The notes under the pieces: generated by a model | Databases searched by the model: none | What the model was told of the DNA's origin: nothing | The model's input: the letters and a program-made list of their open reading frames with translations, nothing else | Program-made: the position numbers and the translations under genes | In this document: positions 8,429 to 16,937 of the stretch, piece after piece | Layout of the letters: each line of letters opens with the position of its first letter | Position numbering within the stretch: the stretch's first letter is position 1 | From: Streptomyces sp. L-9-10 | Lineage (GTDB): Bacteria > Actinomycetota > Actinomycetes > Streptomycetales > Streptomycetaceae | Direction: 5' to 3' | Length of the DNA stretch: 64,000 bases | Assembly: GCF_004151105.1 (NCBI RefSeq) | Contig: NZ_PHRF01000023.1 | Coordinates: 62,001-126,000 of the forward strand

Positions 8429-8787
8429 ATTGATCACGAGGAAATAACGGGTCTGGTCCATAATTGAAGGGCCGTTCATCCCGCCGTCGCCAACCGGACC
8501 CCCGCGCGCCAGCGGCAGCCAGCAACGTGGCCGCCGTGAGAGTCGTGGTCGTCGAAGTCGACGTCGTGGGAACGATGCACGCCTGGAAGGCAGTCGAACG
8601 CGGCCACGAGGTCGTTCGGATCGAGCGCGAGGCCGAAGCCTGCGGGGTGAGCCTCCGCGACTCCGGTCGGATCTGGGTCAGCGGACGGACGCGCGGTGGG
8701 GGACAGGAACCCCAACCACACCCACGGGAACTGGCCTCGATGGCTCTCATCGATCACGAGAAGATAACGGGTCTCGTCCAAAAGTGA
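8429..8787 (+). repeat. Two 39-nt imperfect direct repeats, 320 nt apart
   Basis: Copies at 8429-8467 and 8749-8787 share GATCACGAG, ATAACGGGTCT and GTCCA in the same order with scattered substitutions. In the same relative frame both encode IDHE(E/K)ITGLV followed by two residues and TGA, so they look like duplicated gene ends rather than operators. The second copy ends just ahead of the phosphodiesterase gene at 8814. Confidence 0.75.
8536..8787 (+). pseudogene. Remnant of TIGR03364-type FAD-dependent oxidoreductase
   Basis: From GTG 8536 the frame reads VRVVVVEVDVVGTMHAWKAV, then ERGHEVVRIEREAEACGVSL and IWVSGR. This closely follows the N-terminus of TIGR03364 FAD-dependent oxidoreductases (expected VRVVVVGAGVVGTMHAW...ERGHEVV.IEREAEARG.S...WVSGR), but the dinucleotide-binding GxGxxG has become EVDVVG and the protein stops after about 80 codons. 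In Streptomyces this family is, from memory, a neighbour of alkaline-phosphatase-family genes, which fits the gene at 8814. I infer a deleted, dead gene. Confidence 0.6.
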
Positions 8788-8813
8788 TTCACCTTCACCC
8801 CTTTGGAGATCAC

Positions 8814-10364
8814 ATGCCCACAGGAATCCCCGGCGGAATCCCCAGGCGCGCCGTACTCGCCGGCACCGCCGCATTCGCCGCCACCGCCGGACCCCTGCTC
8901 GCCGCCCCCGCCGCGCGTGCCGCCGCACCCGTCCTGCCCAACGGCACCAGCCTCGACAAGGTGCTCGTGATCGGCATGGACGGACTGCGCCACGACCGGA
9001 TCACCGCAGCCAAAGCCCCCCACCTCAAGTCCCTGATGGCGAACGGCACATACGGCACCTCCCTGCTCTACGCCAACCCGATGGCCGCCACCTCCTCGGG
9101 CCCCGGCTGGTCGACCATCTCCACCGGAGTCTGGCCCGACAAGCACGGCGTGAAGGACAACACCTTCACCGGCAAGGACTACGGCACGTACCCCGGCTTC
9201 CTGGCCCGCCTGGCCCAGGTGCGCCCCCAGCTCTCCACGTACGCCGCCGTCGACTGGAAACCCCTGCACACCCAGGGCACCGTCACGCCGGGCGCCGACG
9301 CCACCCTCGTCCTCGACGGCGACGCCGACGGCTACACGGGCCACGACGCCACCATCGCGACCGAGACGGAGGCGGTCCTGCGCCACCAGAACCCCGACGT
9401 CCTCTTCGTCTACTTCGGCAACACCGACATCGTCGGCCACAACTCCGGTGCGGCCAGTACGAGTTACCTCAACGCCATCGATGTCCAGGACGGCTATGTC
9501 GGCCGGCTGCTCGCCGCCGTGAAAGCCCGCCCGACGTACGCCTCCGAGCGCTGGACCGTCATCGTCACCACCGACCACGGCCACACGGACGCGGGCGGCC
9601 ACGGCGGCAGCGCCATCGAGGAACGGCGCACTTTCGTCCTCGCCCAGGGGCCCGGGATCGCCGTCGGCGCGCGCCCGGTCGACACCCGCCTCGTGGACGT
9701 CGCAGCGACCGTGTTCAAGCAACTCGGCATCGTCCCCGACCCCGCGTGGGGTCTCGACGGCAAGCCGGTCCAGGAACGGTCCGGTGATCCCTTCGACACC
9801 CTCCACCCCTCCCTCTCCGAGCGGGTCGACGAGACGGGCATCCCGGCCGGAGTCATCGGCTTCACCCACACCGCGCCCAGCGGCTGGTCCGTCATCAACA
9901 CGGCGATGGGCACCGGCGGCATGACCGAGTGGCGTGGCTGGTCCTTCGCCACGGACGAGTTCTGGAGCCGCTCCCAGCGTGACCAGTCCCGCGAGCTGAA
10001 CGTGCGCTCGCGCGGCGTCTTCGCGGTCGCCGACTCCGACGAGTGGGCGGACAAGGCGTCGTCGGGTACGTACGACTCCACGCTCGTCACCCCGGCGTAC
10101 GCGGTCGGCGGCAAAGCGACCGCCCGGCTCGACTTCACCACCTTCTACCGGCAGGAGGGCAGCCAGAGCGCCCAGATCCTCGCCTCCTGGAACGGCGGCA
10201 CCCCCGTCGCCGTCAGGTCGTACACCACGGACGTCATCTCACAACCCCAGTCCCTGACCCTGACGGTCCCGCCCGGCGCGAGCAACGTCAGCTTCCGCTT
10301 CCGCTACACGGGCAGCAACAACTGGTACTGGGTGATCGACGGCGTACGCGTCACGACACTCTGA
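8814..10364 (+). CDS. Tat-exported type I phosphodiesterase / alkaline-phosphatase-family protein
   Basis: A 516-residue protein. I chose ATG 8814 because GGAG lies seven bases upstream and the Tat signal then starts correctly (twin Arg at residues 11-12, RRAVLAGTAAFAATAGPLL). The catalytic domain has VIGMDGLRHDR for the first metal Asp, SGPGWSTISTG for the nucleophile region, FGNTDIVGHN, and TTDHGHTDAGGHGG for the second metal site. This places it with nucleotide pyrophosphatase/phosphodiesterase-like enzymes. Residues about 390-516 form a beta-rich C-terminal module, probably carbohydrate- or surface-binding. It probably scavenges phosphate outside the cell. A strong terminator follows. Confidence 0.85.
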   Translation: MPTGIPGGIPRRAVLAGTAAFAATAGPLLAAPAARAAAPVLPNGTSLDKVLVIGMDGLRHDRITAAKAPHLKSLMANGTYGTSLLYANPMAATSSGPGWSTISTGVWPDKHGVKDNTFTGKDYGTYPGFLARLAQVRPQLSTYAAVDWKPLHTQGTVTPGADATLVLDGDADGYTGHDATIATETEAVLRHQNPDVLFVYFGNTDIVGHNSGAASTSYLNAIDVQDGYVGRLLAAVKARPTYASERWTVIVTTDHGHTDAGGHGGSAIEERRTFVLAQGPGIAVGARPVDTRLVDVAATVFKQLGIVPDPAWGLDGKPVQERSGDPFDTLHPSLSERVDETGIPAGVIGFTHTAPSGWSVINTAMGTGGMTEWRGWSFATDEFWSRSQRDQSRELNVRSRGVFAVADSDEWADKASSGTYDSTLVTPAYAVGGKATARLDFTTFYRQEGSQSAQILASWNGGTPVAVRSYTTDVISQPQSLTLTVPPGASNVSFRFRYTGSNNWYWVIDGVRVTTL

Positions 10365-10390
10365 CCGGCCGAGCGCCGAAGCACGCGAGC

Positions 10391-10424
10391 GGGGCGGGCG
10401 ACACCCTCGAGTGTCGCCCGCCCC
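10391..10424 (+). terminator. Rho-independent-type terminator of the phosphodiesterase gene
   Basis: A perfect 14-bp inverted repeat (GGGGCGGGCGACAC / GTGTCGCCCGCCCC) with a six-base loop, followed by a pyrimidine-rich TGCTCTTTCTCTCT tail, 27 bp after the stop codon. Confidence 0.9.
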
Positions 10425-10609
10425 TGCTCTTTCTCTCTCCCCCCGCGCGGACCGGCCGGACCACGGCGGTGGCCGGGTCGGTCCTGCGGCAGGACGCGCA
10501 GGTCATCACCCACTTCCCCGGCCCTGAAACCGGCCCCTGCGTCGCGGCACGCCTCACCTCCCGACGCCAACTCCCGCCTGACACACGGCGCGAGGCCCCG
10601 TGACGGCGA

Positions 10610-10639
10610 TTGACACCGGAGCACCCACTCAGCATCATT
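10610..10639 (+). promoter_or_regulatory. Possible sigma-70-type promoter for the GntR-ABC operon
   Basis: TTGACA at 10610-10615 matches the -35 consensus exactly. An ATCATT at 10634-10639 is a plausible though weak -10 at 18-bp spacing. The GntR gene begins about 30 bp further on, so its leader would be short. The YtrA-type GntR product is expected to bind near here. Confidence 0.45.
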
Positions 10640-10667
10640 GAGCTATTCAACTAGCAGAGTGTCGGTG

Positions 10668-11210
10668 ATGTGGATGCAGTACCGGATAGAGAGACGCCGG
10701 GGGGTCGCGGCCTACCAGCAGATCATCGAGCAGACCAAGCGGGCGCTGCGGACAGGTGCGTTGAAGGTCGGGGACCGGTTGCCAACCGCCCGAGAGGCGG
10801 CCATCGCCTGTGCCGTGAACCCGAACACGACGCTCAAGGCGTATCGGGAGCTGGAGCGTGAAGGGATCGTGGAGCTGCGCCAGGGGCTCGGAACCTTCAT
10901 CACACGCGCCCCCGAGCGGCACATGGCGGAGGCCGGATCGCCTCTCCACGCGGAGCTGTCCGCCTGGACGGAGCGGGCGCTGCTGGCGGGCCTGAGCCAC
11001 GACGACGTGCGCGAACTGGTCGAACTGACGCTGGAGGAGCACGAGGACGCGGGGGCGGCCTCCATCCAGCGCGGCACGGAAGACCGACGCACGGAAGACC
11101 GACGCACGGAAGACCGACGCACGGAAGACCGACGCACGGAAGACCGACGCACAGAAGAGCGACGCACGGCAGAACGACAGACGGAAGAGCGAAAGGACCA
11201 CCACAGGTGA
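10668..11210 (+). CDS. GntR-family (YtrA-type) repressor with repeat tail
   Basis: About 180 residues. The winged helix (residues about 15-75) shows GVAAYQQIIEQTKRALRTGA, then LKVGDRLPTAREAAI and NPNTTLKAYRELEREGIVEL, with GLGTF closing the wing: the YtrA subfamily, which lacks a large effector domain and represses adjacent ABC transporter genes. The C-terminus is a tandem (T-E-D-R-R)n run of about eight units encoded by 15-bp repeats. Start is uncertain among GTG/ATG codons at 10662, 10668 and 10674; none has a strong ribosome site. Its stop overlaps the ABC ATPase start by four bases (GTGA), so the two are translationally coupled. Confidence 0.8.
   Translation: MWMQYRIERRRGVAAYQQIIEQTKRALRTGALKVGDRLPTAREAAIACAVNPNTTLKAYRELEREGIVELRQGLGTFITRAPERHMAEAGSPLHAELSAWTERALLAGLSHDDVRELVELTLEEHEDAGAASIQRGTEDRRTEDRRTEDRRTEDRRTEDRRTEERRTAERQTEERKDHHR
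11076..11195 (+). repeat. 15-bp tandem repeat in the GntR C-terminus
   Basis: Eight consecutive 15-bp units with the consensus ACGGAAGACCGACGC, the first five identical and the last three diverged. Because the unit is a multiple of three, copy number changes only lengthen or shorten the charged TEDRR tail. Confidence 0.95.
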
Positions 11211-12172
11211 GCAGGGGCATACGGGGCGAGCCTGCCCACGACGCGGAGACCGCACTGGAGGTGCGCGGTCTGGGGCGCCGGTACGGCAGGCGTTGGGTGC
11301 TGCGCGACGCGACGTTCCGGCTTCCCGCCGGCCGGGTCTGCGGACTCGTCGGCCCGAACGGAGCGGGCAAGACCACGATGCTGGAGATCGTGGCGGGGTT
11401 GCGGCAGGCCACGGCCGGGGAGGCGAGGGTGTTCGGCGAGCCCGCCGGAGGAGTATCGGCGCGTCGGCGCATCGCGTTCCTCCCGCAGGAGAAGCCGCTG
11501 TTCCCGCGCTTCACCGTGGCCGAGACTCTGCGGCTCGGCCGGGAGTTGAACCCGGAGTGGGACCAGCGGCTCGCCGAGGATTTCCTGCGCTCGGGGTCCG
11601 TGCCGCTCGACGCCAAGGTGGGACGGCTCTCCGGAGGCCAGCGCACCCGGGTCGCCCTCTCGGTGGCCCTGGGGAAGCGGCCCAGTCTGATTCTGCTGGA
11701 CGAGCCGCTGGCCGATCTGGATCCGCTCGTACGTCAGCAGACGGTGGCCGCCCTTCTGGGAGAGGTGGCGGAAAGGGGGATCACCGTACTGATGTCCAGC
11801 CACTTGGTAGCCGAACTGGACACCCTGTGCGACTACTTGCTGCTGGTGTCGGAAGGCGGCTTGCGGCTGGCCGGAGACGTGGACGAGATCATCAGTGTCC
11901 ACCGGCTGCTGTCCGCGCCGCATGACCGGGTGACGGCGGGGCCGGGCGGACTGCCGGCGGGGCTGGACCGGCACACGGTCGTCGAGACCCACAGCGACAA
12001 GCAGCACACCAAAGCACTGATCCGGCCCAGCGGCCCCGTCAGCGACCTATGGGAGTCCTGCGCGCCGACCCTGGAAGAGGTGGTGCTCGCCTATCTGCGG
12101 CAGGGCGAGTCGACGCCGCTGATCAGCCCGAACTCCCATGTCCCGGGCACCGGTTCGGAGGTGGCGGCATGA
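11207..12172 (+). CDS. ABC transporter ATP-binding protein
   Basis: A 321-residue nucleotide-binding subunit. Walker A GPNGAGKTT (about residue 52), Q-loop FLPQEK, signature LSGGQRTR (about residue 145), Walker B LILLDEPLADLD and the switch His in MSSHLV are all intact. The C-terminal 100 residues are extra, as in YtrB/CcmA-like exporters. It is coupled to the upstream GntR gene (4-bp overlap) and to the permease downstream (ATGA overlap). The transporter is probably an envelope-stress or peptide-antibiotic exporter controlled by the GntR repressor; the substrate is unknown. Confidence 0.9.
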   Translation: MSRGIRGEPAHDAETALEVRGLGRRYGRRWVLRDATFRLPAGRVCGLVGPNGAGKTTMLEIVAGLRQATAGEARVFGEPAGGVSARRRIAFLPQEKPLFPRFTVAETLRLGRELNPEWDQRLAEDFLRSGSVPLDAKVGRLSGGQRTRVALSVALGKRPSLILLDEPLADLDPLVRQQTVAALLGEVAERGITVLMSSHLVAELDTLCDYLLLVSEGGLRLAGDVDEIISVHRLLSAPHDRVTAGPGGLPAGLDRHTVVETHSDKQHTKALIRPSGPVSDLWESCAPTLEEVVLAYLRQGESTPLISPNSHVPGTGSEVAA

Positions 12173-13194
12173 GTGCGACGACGCGGACCCGCCCGCAGGC
12201 CGACGGGGACCGGGGCGGCAGTGGACAGCAGCGGGGCGCGGGCCGTCGGTTCGGGCTGAGCGGCATGCCGTGGCTGGTGTGGCGCCAACACCGAGTGACG
12301 CTCCTGACGATACTTGCCGTCGCGGCCGCCATGACAGCGGTCCTGATGTGGTTGAGCGGGAGCGTCAACGACGCGATGGCGGCCGTGAAAGCCGGCAATC
12401 CCTCACGCGGGGAGAGCACGACGATCGACAGCGCGTACAGGCGTCTCGAGCTTCTCGGCCTGGCCCTGGCGTGTCTGCCGGTGCTGATCGGGGTGTTCGT
12501 GGGCGCTCCGCTGTTCGCGGGAGACCTGGAGAGCGGCACCGCCAAGTTCGTCGGGCTGCAGTCCCGGAGCAGGGGAAGCTGGGTGGCGGCGAAACTGGGC
12601 CTCGCCGCCGCGTTCTCGGTCGCGGCGGCGCTCGCCACCGGACTCGCCATGCGGAGCCTGTGGTCACCGCTGGCGGAGTACCGCGCCATCGACGCCGATT
12701 TCACCAGTGCCGCGGGCTTCGACACCACGGGACCGGTGGCGGTGGCGCTGGCTCTGCTCGGACTGCTGGTCGGTGCCGCCGCCGGGCTGCTGCTGCGGCG
12801 CACACTGCCCGCGATGGTGGCCACCTTCGGTGTCCTGCTGGTACTGAAGACGGCGTGGTCGTTCCTGCGGATGTCGTTCGCGAGCACGGTGACGAAGACC
12901 ACCGGCGGAGGGCGGTTCGCCCAGGACGACTCCCCGGTGATTCCCGAAGGTGCCCTGGAGGTCGACATCTCCTACCTCGGCGCCGACGGCTCGCTCCACG
13001 GCTGGGGAACGTGTGCACAGGAGGCTGACAACGTGGCCTGCCTACGCGAGCAGGGAATTGTCGGCTGGTCGGTGGAGTACCTGCCGTACTCGCAGATCGG
13101 TGCCATGCAATGGGCCGCGACCGGCGCACTGTGCGTCCTGCTCGCGCTGACCGCCGCCGTGACGGTGTACGCGGCCCGTCGCATCCTGCGCTGA
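12169..13194 (+). CDS. ABC transporter permease
   Basis: 341 residues from ATG 12169, overlapping the ATPase stop by four bases. Six hydrophobic segments are visible: about residues 43-61 (LLTILAVAAAMTAVLMWL), 100-122 (cysteine/leucine-rich LALACLPVLIGVFVGAPLFA), 145-163, 185-205, 215-235 and the C-terminal 318-336. A large extracytoplasmic loop with two Cys precedes the last helix. The architecture fits ABC-2-type exporter membrane subunits that pair with the preceding ATPase. Last gene of the operon. Confidence 0.85.
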   Translation: MSATTRTRPQADGDRGGSGQQRGAGRRFGLSGMPWLVWRQHRVTLLTILAVAAAMTAVLMWLSGSVNDAMAAVKAGNPSRGESTTIDSAYRRLELLGLALACLPVLIGVFVGAPLFAGDLESGTAKFVGLQSRSRGSWVAAKLGLAAAFSVAAALATGLAMRSLWSPLAEYRAIDADFTSAAGFDTTGPVAVALALLGLLVGAAAGLLLRRTLPAMVATFGVLLVLKTAWSFLRMSFASTVTKTTGGGRFAQDDSPVIPEGALEVDISYLGADGSLHGWGTCAQEADNVACLREQGIVGWSVEYLPYSQIGAMQWAATGALCVLLALTAAVTVYAARRILR

Positions 13195-13341
13195 GGCGCG
13201 CACGCCACTGGGACGACGTCTTACCGCAAAGTCAACTCACCCATTCCTGACGGACGTTCACTGGGTGGCCCATGCCGAGCATGTATGCCCATACACGTTG
13301 ACTCCATCCCCTTACGCCCCTTATGGAAAGAGACCCGCCCT

Positions 13342-13992
13342 GTGCGAGCCCGACGTACGCGATCCGTGCTGGTCGCCGCATCCGCCGCGCTGCTGCTCTC
13401 CGGTGGCGCTGCCATGCCCGCCGTCGCCCAGTCGCAGCCACAGCCGCAGTCGCAGCCACAGCCACAGCCGCAGTCGCGGCCCGTGGCGCCCGCGCCTTCC
13501 GCCGCTCATGGACTCACCCCGCTGACCAACCTGTTCGCCGAGCGACTGCTGATCGCCGACAAGGTGGCCGCCGCCAAGTACGGCACCGACCGGCCGATCG
13601 ACGACCCCGCCCGGGAGCAGAGGATCCTCGACGACGTCGCCGCTCGGGCCGTCGGGCTCGGGCTGGATCCTGACGCGGTGGTCGCCGTCTTCGGGGACCA
13701 GATCGAGGCGAACAAGGTGGTGCAGCGCGGGCTGTACACGCGCTGGGACGCGCATCCCGAAGAGCGGCCCACCGAGCGGCCGGACCTGGACAAGGAGATC
13801 AGGCCGGCACTCGACCGCATCACCACGCAGTTGCTCAACACGCTGGTGGCGACGGAGGACGTGCGCTCCTCGCCGTCGTGCGAGCTGCGGTTGTACGGCG
13901 CGGCTGCCTGGTCGGCGTACGGCCATGAGCTGGACGTCCTGCATCTGAAGGGGATGGAGCGGGCGTTGCCCTCGGCGTGCGCACGTGTGTGA
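13342..13992 (+). CDS. Secreted chorismate mutase (AroQ-gamma type)
   Basis: A 216-residue protein from GTG 13342, chosen because GGAAAGAG lies nine bases upstream and the signal peptide (VRARRTRSVLVAASAALLLS, cleavage near AVAQ) then starts properly; ATG 13285 would add a poorly fitting extension. After a Gln/Pro repeat (QPQSQPQPQPQ) the chorismate mutase helix begins: LFAERLLIADKVAAAKY, with Arg and Lys for substrate binding, then IEANKVVQRGLYTRW. Exported gamma-class mutases convert chorismate to prephenate outside the cytoplasm; their role is unclear. A C-terminal Cys pair (SSPSCEL...SACARV) suggests a disulfide. Confidence 0.85.
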   Translation: MRARRTRSVLVAASAALLLSGGAAMPAVAQSQPQPQSQPQPQPQSRPVAPAPSAAHGLTPLTNLFAERLLIADKVAAAKYGTDRPIDDPAREQRILDDVAARAVGLGLDPDAVVAVFGDQIEANKVVQRGLYTRWDAHPEERPTERPDLDKEIRPALDRITTQLLNTLVATEDVRSSPSCELRLYGAAAWSAYGHELDVLHLKGMERALPSACARV

Positions 13993-14130
13993 ACGATCAG
14001 GCAATTTCCCGGACGTAAGTGCGGTGCGTCCGCCAAACGACACCACGCATATGGAGAGGCGCCACGACGCGGCCAACGGCACGTGATCCTCGACAGGTCG
14101 AGATAACACTCGACAGGTCGAGACAACAAA

Positions 14131-14160
14131 GGAGGCCCAAGTCGCTGACCTGGGCCTCCT
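14131..14160. terminator. Hairpin next to the tRNA-Gly fragment
   Basis: GGAGGCCCA pairs with TGGGCCTCC with AAA/TTT flanks, so it can act in both directions. On the minus strand it directly follows the tRNA 3' end at 14164, where a tRNA terminator would be expected, and it is preceded on the plus strand by GGTCGAGACAACAAA. Confidence 0.8.
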
Positions 14161-14163
14161 TTG

Positions 14164-14208
14164 TGGAGCGGGTGACGAGAATCGAACTCGCCCTCCGAGC
14201 TTGGGAAT
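14164..14208 (-). other. tRNA-Gly 3'-half fragment (att-like), copy 1
   Basis: On the minus strand this reads from an anticodon-loop-like TTCCCAA through a T-arm (GAGTTCGATTCTCGT) to CACCCGCTCCA, i.e. the 3' half of a tRNA whose loop fits tRNA-Gly(CCC). No 5' half is present. Such 3' ends are the usual duplicated att cores of actinobacterial integrative elements. This copy has two changes in the variable/T region relative to copies 3 and 6. Confidence 0.75.
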
Positions 14209-14322
14209 CACCCCGAACCTCGGCCGGACCATGGCCTCTGACCTGGAGTGATGGTCCACCTGGATGCGGCGGCTTGCCGGAGTGAGACGGGGACGGCAGG
14301 TCCGTCGAGGCCGATGAGCTTT

Positions 14323-14366
14323 CCCGGACCCCGGACCCCGGACCCGGACCCCGGACCCGGACCCCG
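14323..14366 (+). repeat. CCGGACCC-type short tandem repeat
   Basis: A run of CCCGGACC/CCGGACCCC units between the tRNA-Gly fragment and the end of the PIG-L gene. Simple-sequence DNA; no function assigned. Confidence 0.85.
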
Positions 14367-14379
14367 TCGGACGGGCGGA

Positions 14380-15213
14380 TCAGCGCAGTCCGGCGAAGAG
14401 ATCGTTCTCGGGCACGGCCGCGCCGGTGGCGTCTTTGACGCGTACGAAGGTCTCCATGCCCATCAACTCGCCGAACCTCTCCCTGCCCATCTTGAGGAAG
14501 AAGATGTTCTCGCCCTGACTGGCGTGCGCGGCCAGCGCGTCGAACTTCTGACCGCTGAACGCGGTGGTGTCCACCCACGTGGTGATCTCAGCGTCGGGGA
14601 GGCCGATCTCGGCCATCGCGGCGGCCTCGGCAGGATCCGGCTCCGGCATGTCCTCCTGAAACTCGCGCATGGTCTCCCCGAACCGCTGCATCATCGAGCG
14701 GGGCATCGTCGTCCAGTACACCTTCGGTGTCAGCGCGGTCATCTCCAGCGCCGCCATCGTGATGCGGTGGGCCTGGATGTGGTCGGGGTGGCCGTAAAAG
14801 CCGTTCTCGTCATAGGTGACGACCACATCGGGTCGGTAGTGCTGTATGAGTTCCGCAAGCCGGGCGGCGCTTTCCTCCACGGGGGTCCGCCAGAAGGATC
14901 CGGGGGCGTCGTTGCTCGGCCAGCCCGCCATCCCGGAGTCGGCATAGTCCAGCATCTCCAGCTCGCTGATCTTCAGGACCTCACAGCTCGCCTTGAGTTC
15001 TTGACGGCGCATCGAGGCGACGGCCGCCGGATCGTGCCCGGGATCGCCCGGTTTGACACCCCCCGGCCCGTCACCGCAACCGCCGTCGGTACACGTCACG
15101 AGCACCGTGCGGATGCCTTCCGCCGCGTACCGCGCGAGGACCCCTCCGGTTCCGGTGGCCTCGTCGTCGGGGTGGGCGTGTACTGCCATGAGCGTCAAAG
15201 GCCGGTCGGTCAT
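14380..15213 (-). CDS. PIG-L/LmbE-family deacetylase (Mca/MshB-like)
   Basis: 277 residues from ATG 15213, with GGAGGA eleven bases upstream. The N-terminal zinc motif AHPDDEATGTGG (about residues 12-23) and the later HPDH in FYGHPDHIQAHR, with YDENGFYG before it, are the signature of GlcNAc-PI-type deacetylases. Actinobacterial relatives include MshB and mycothiol S-conjugate amidase, and secondary-metabolism deacetylases. The length is close to Mca, but I cannot choose between them. The gene stands alone between two tRNA-Gly att-like relics (14.16 and 15.56 kb). Confidence 0.85.
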   Translation of the reverse strand: MTDRPLTLMAVHAHPDDEATGTGGVLARYAAEGIRTVLVTCTDGGCGDGPGGVKPGDPGHDPAAVASMRRQELKASCEVLKISELEMLDYADSGMAGWPSNDAPGSFWRTPVEESAARLAELIQHYRPDVVVTYDENGFYGHPDHIQAHRITMAALEMTALTPKVYWTTMPRSMMQRFGETMREFQEDMPEPDPAEAAAMAEIGLPDAEITTWVDTTAFSGQKFDALAAHASQGENIFFLKMGRERFGELMGMETFVRVKDATGAAVPENDLFAGLR

Positions 15214-15557
15214 GAAAAACAGTCCTCCTGCAGAAGTACGTCTTGGTCCGAGTACGCGGCTGGTCCGAGTACGCGGCGGGCGCACCGTGATCCTGGGCCA
15301 GGATCCCGGTGGGGCGGACGACCTCATGGTCTCCGTGCTCCCCGCCCGTACGGCGCCGGTCCCTCGGTTGCAACCGTGCCGGCCGGACCGACTGTTCCCG
15401 GCATGCCCGCTCGACCCTCCGGACGTCGGCGTTTCAACGCCAACGAGGTACAGGCGCGACCTGCACACCTCAGCGCCACGTCGGCTCCGACGCCCCGACG
15501 CCACGACGCCCCATGCGGGCACTGGTGGCACGCGAAATGGCGCGCGGGCCTTGAGAA

Positions 15558-15613
15558 GTCTAGACAAGCAAATAAACCCCAGACATCTGACCTGGGGCTT
15601 TTCTGTGGAGCGG
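15558..15613 (-). other. Truncated att-like relic (TCTAGA motif, hairpin, tRNA stub)
   Basis: Contains GTCTAGACAAGCAAATAA, then a CCCCAG/CTGGGG hairpin with T-rich flank, then TGGAGCGG, the last bases of the tRNA-Gly 3' end, after which the sequence diverges. Upstream, GGCACGCGAAATGGCGCGCG matches the flank of the copy at 40.67 kb. It is a decayed boundary of the same family. Confidence 0.65.
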
Positions 15614-16343
15614 CCGTGACGGGCTCCGATTGGCGTGGTTCACCGCCTCTGCTGGTGCGGCAGTGGTGCGATCTGGATCAGTGCCACCTCTCCGTTGCCG
15701 TCGAGGAGGTGGCAGGGGGTATCGGCGCTGGGCCATGTCCTTGCCAGACACTGGCCTCCTTCACGGCACCGTCGCACACACGCTGCTCGGCGAAGCAGCC
15801 GAGGACTGCCCATCGGACGACCGCGCGCCGGAGGCGTGCCAGGGTGGTCAGCGTGGCGATCAGGACGCGCCGGCCACGGGGCCCGCACCGTCATCATCGT
15901 CGCGTTCGCCTGCGTCGCCGCCGCGATGGGCAGTTGGGCCAAGGCACGCGGCGAGGCCGACGTGGTCGCCCTCTACGACCAGTCCTTTGAACTGGTGCGC
16001 ACGGCAGCCGACGCCCCCGCACTCTGACCGGGTCCGCGAAGCGGCTGGTCGATCTCGTCCTCACCGGGCACGACGTCGTCCATGGGGCTCGTCGTAACCA
16101 GGGGCCGGCGGCCGAGTGGCCGGACGCCACCCCGGGCCCACCTGTGACCGTGCGGTCCTCGCCCAACGGCTCTGCGGCGAGCGCGAGTAGACCGCGCGGC
16201 AGACCGCCGAGGTCATCACGTCCCGGCCCGGTTCACGCTGTACGGACATCTCGACGAGGCAAGGACCGTCCCTCGCCGGCAGTTCGGTCATCCGGTACGG
16301 GTTGTTCGGCGTCGGCCGCCTGCTGTGGTGCTCCCGATGATGG
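15614..16343. other. Stretch without an identifiable gene
   Basis: About 730 bp. One frame ending at 16027 encodes TVIIVAFACVAAAMGSWAKA followed by RGEADVVALYDQSFELVRTA, a plausible membrane-anchored fragment, but it lacks a credible start and upstream body. I see it as probable gene debris near the att relic. The rest shows nothing recognisable. Confidence 0.4.
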
Positions 16344-16907
16344 TCACCGGGACGGCATCGATGTCGAGCGGGACAGGCGGAACGCCGAGACGAGGAAGAA
16401 GATCCCTCCGAGCGTGGCATAGCCGGCGAGGGCGGTCAGTGAAGGGTCGTCCTGGGAGGCGCTTCGGAAGAAGGCCGCGCCGGCCAGCACCGAGATGCCG
16501 CCGCTGATGATCATGGCCCACTGTCCGCCCATCGGCCGGCGCGCGACGCCCACGAGGAGCTGGACCAGCCCGGAGAGCACCGCCCACGCGCCCCAGACGC
16601 GCAGCACGTCGGCGACGCCCGAGGTGCCGGCGACCGCGATACCGACGGCGGCGAGCAAGCTGACGGCGATGTTGGCGTACAGGCCCCTGACCGGTGCGGC
16701 GGCGCGCGCGGACCTGGCATCGACGACAGCCGCGGCCACTTCGAAGGCCGGATAGAGAACCAGCAACAGCTGGGCTCCGAGGGTGAGGTCCGAGCCGGAC
16801 ACCATCAGAAGCACGGCCCACGCGGCGGCGAAGGCGAAGCGGATGACGTACAGCCGGCGCAAGGCGGGTGTGGCGGCGACGTGCTCGGCGGAGGCGGTGG
16901 ATGCCAT
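16344..16907 (-). CDS. DUF308/HdeD-like multipass membrane protein
   Basis: 187 residues from ATG 16907 with GGAG nine bases upstream. Six hydrophobic helices arranged as three pairs, with GLYANIAVSLLAAVGIAVAG and GGQWAMIISGGISVLAGAAF typical of HdeD/DUF308 membrane proteins. Function in actinobacteria is unknown. It is divergent from a TetR gene, and two palindromic operators lie in the 104-bp gap, so it is probably repressed by that TetR and induced by its ligand. Confidence 0.8.
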   Translation of the reverse strand: MASTASAEHVAATPALRRLYVIRFAFAAAWAVLLMVSGSDLTLGAQLLLVLYPAFEVAAAVVDARSARAAAPVRGLYANIAVSLLAAVGIAVAGTSGVADVLRVWGAWAVLSGLVQLLVGVARRPMGGQWAMIISGGISVLAGAAFFRSASQDDPSLTALAGYATLGGIFFLVSAFRLSRSTSMPSR

Positions 16908-16937
16908 GGGATTCTCCAGTGAGTGCAGGCAGGTAGA

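Noticed and set aside
8784..8813. PHO box upstream of the phosphodiesterase
   Set aside because: ATTCACC and CTTCACC occur, but the spacing is not the 11-bp period expected for PhoP direct repeats.
8754..9869. 371-codon minus-strand ORF opposite the phosphodiesterase
   Set aside because: Gly/Val/Asp-rich shadow of a gene with intact metal-binding motifs.
10712..12007. 431-codon minus-strand ORF across the GntR and ABC ATPase genes
   Set aside because: It spans two genes with clear opposite-strand motifs; no domain recognised.
14248..15990. 580-codon plus-strand ORF
   Set aside because: It is antisense to the PIG-L deacetylase and runs through an att-like relic; no protein features.
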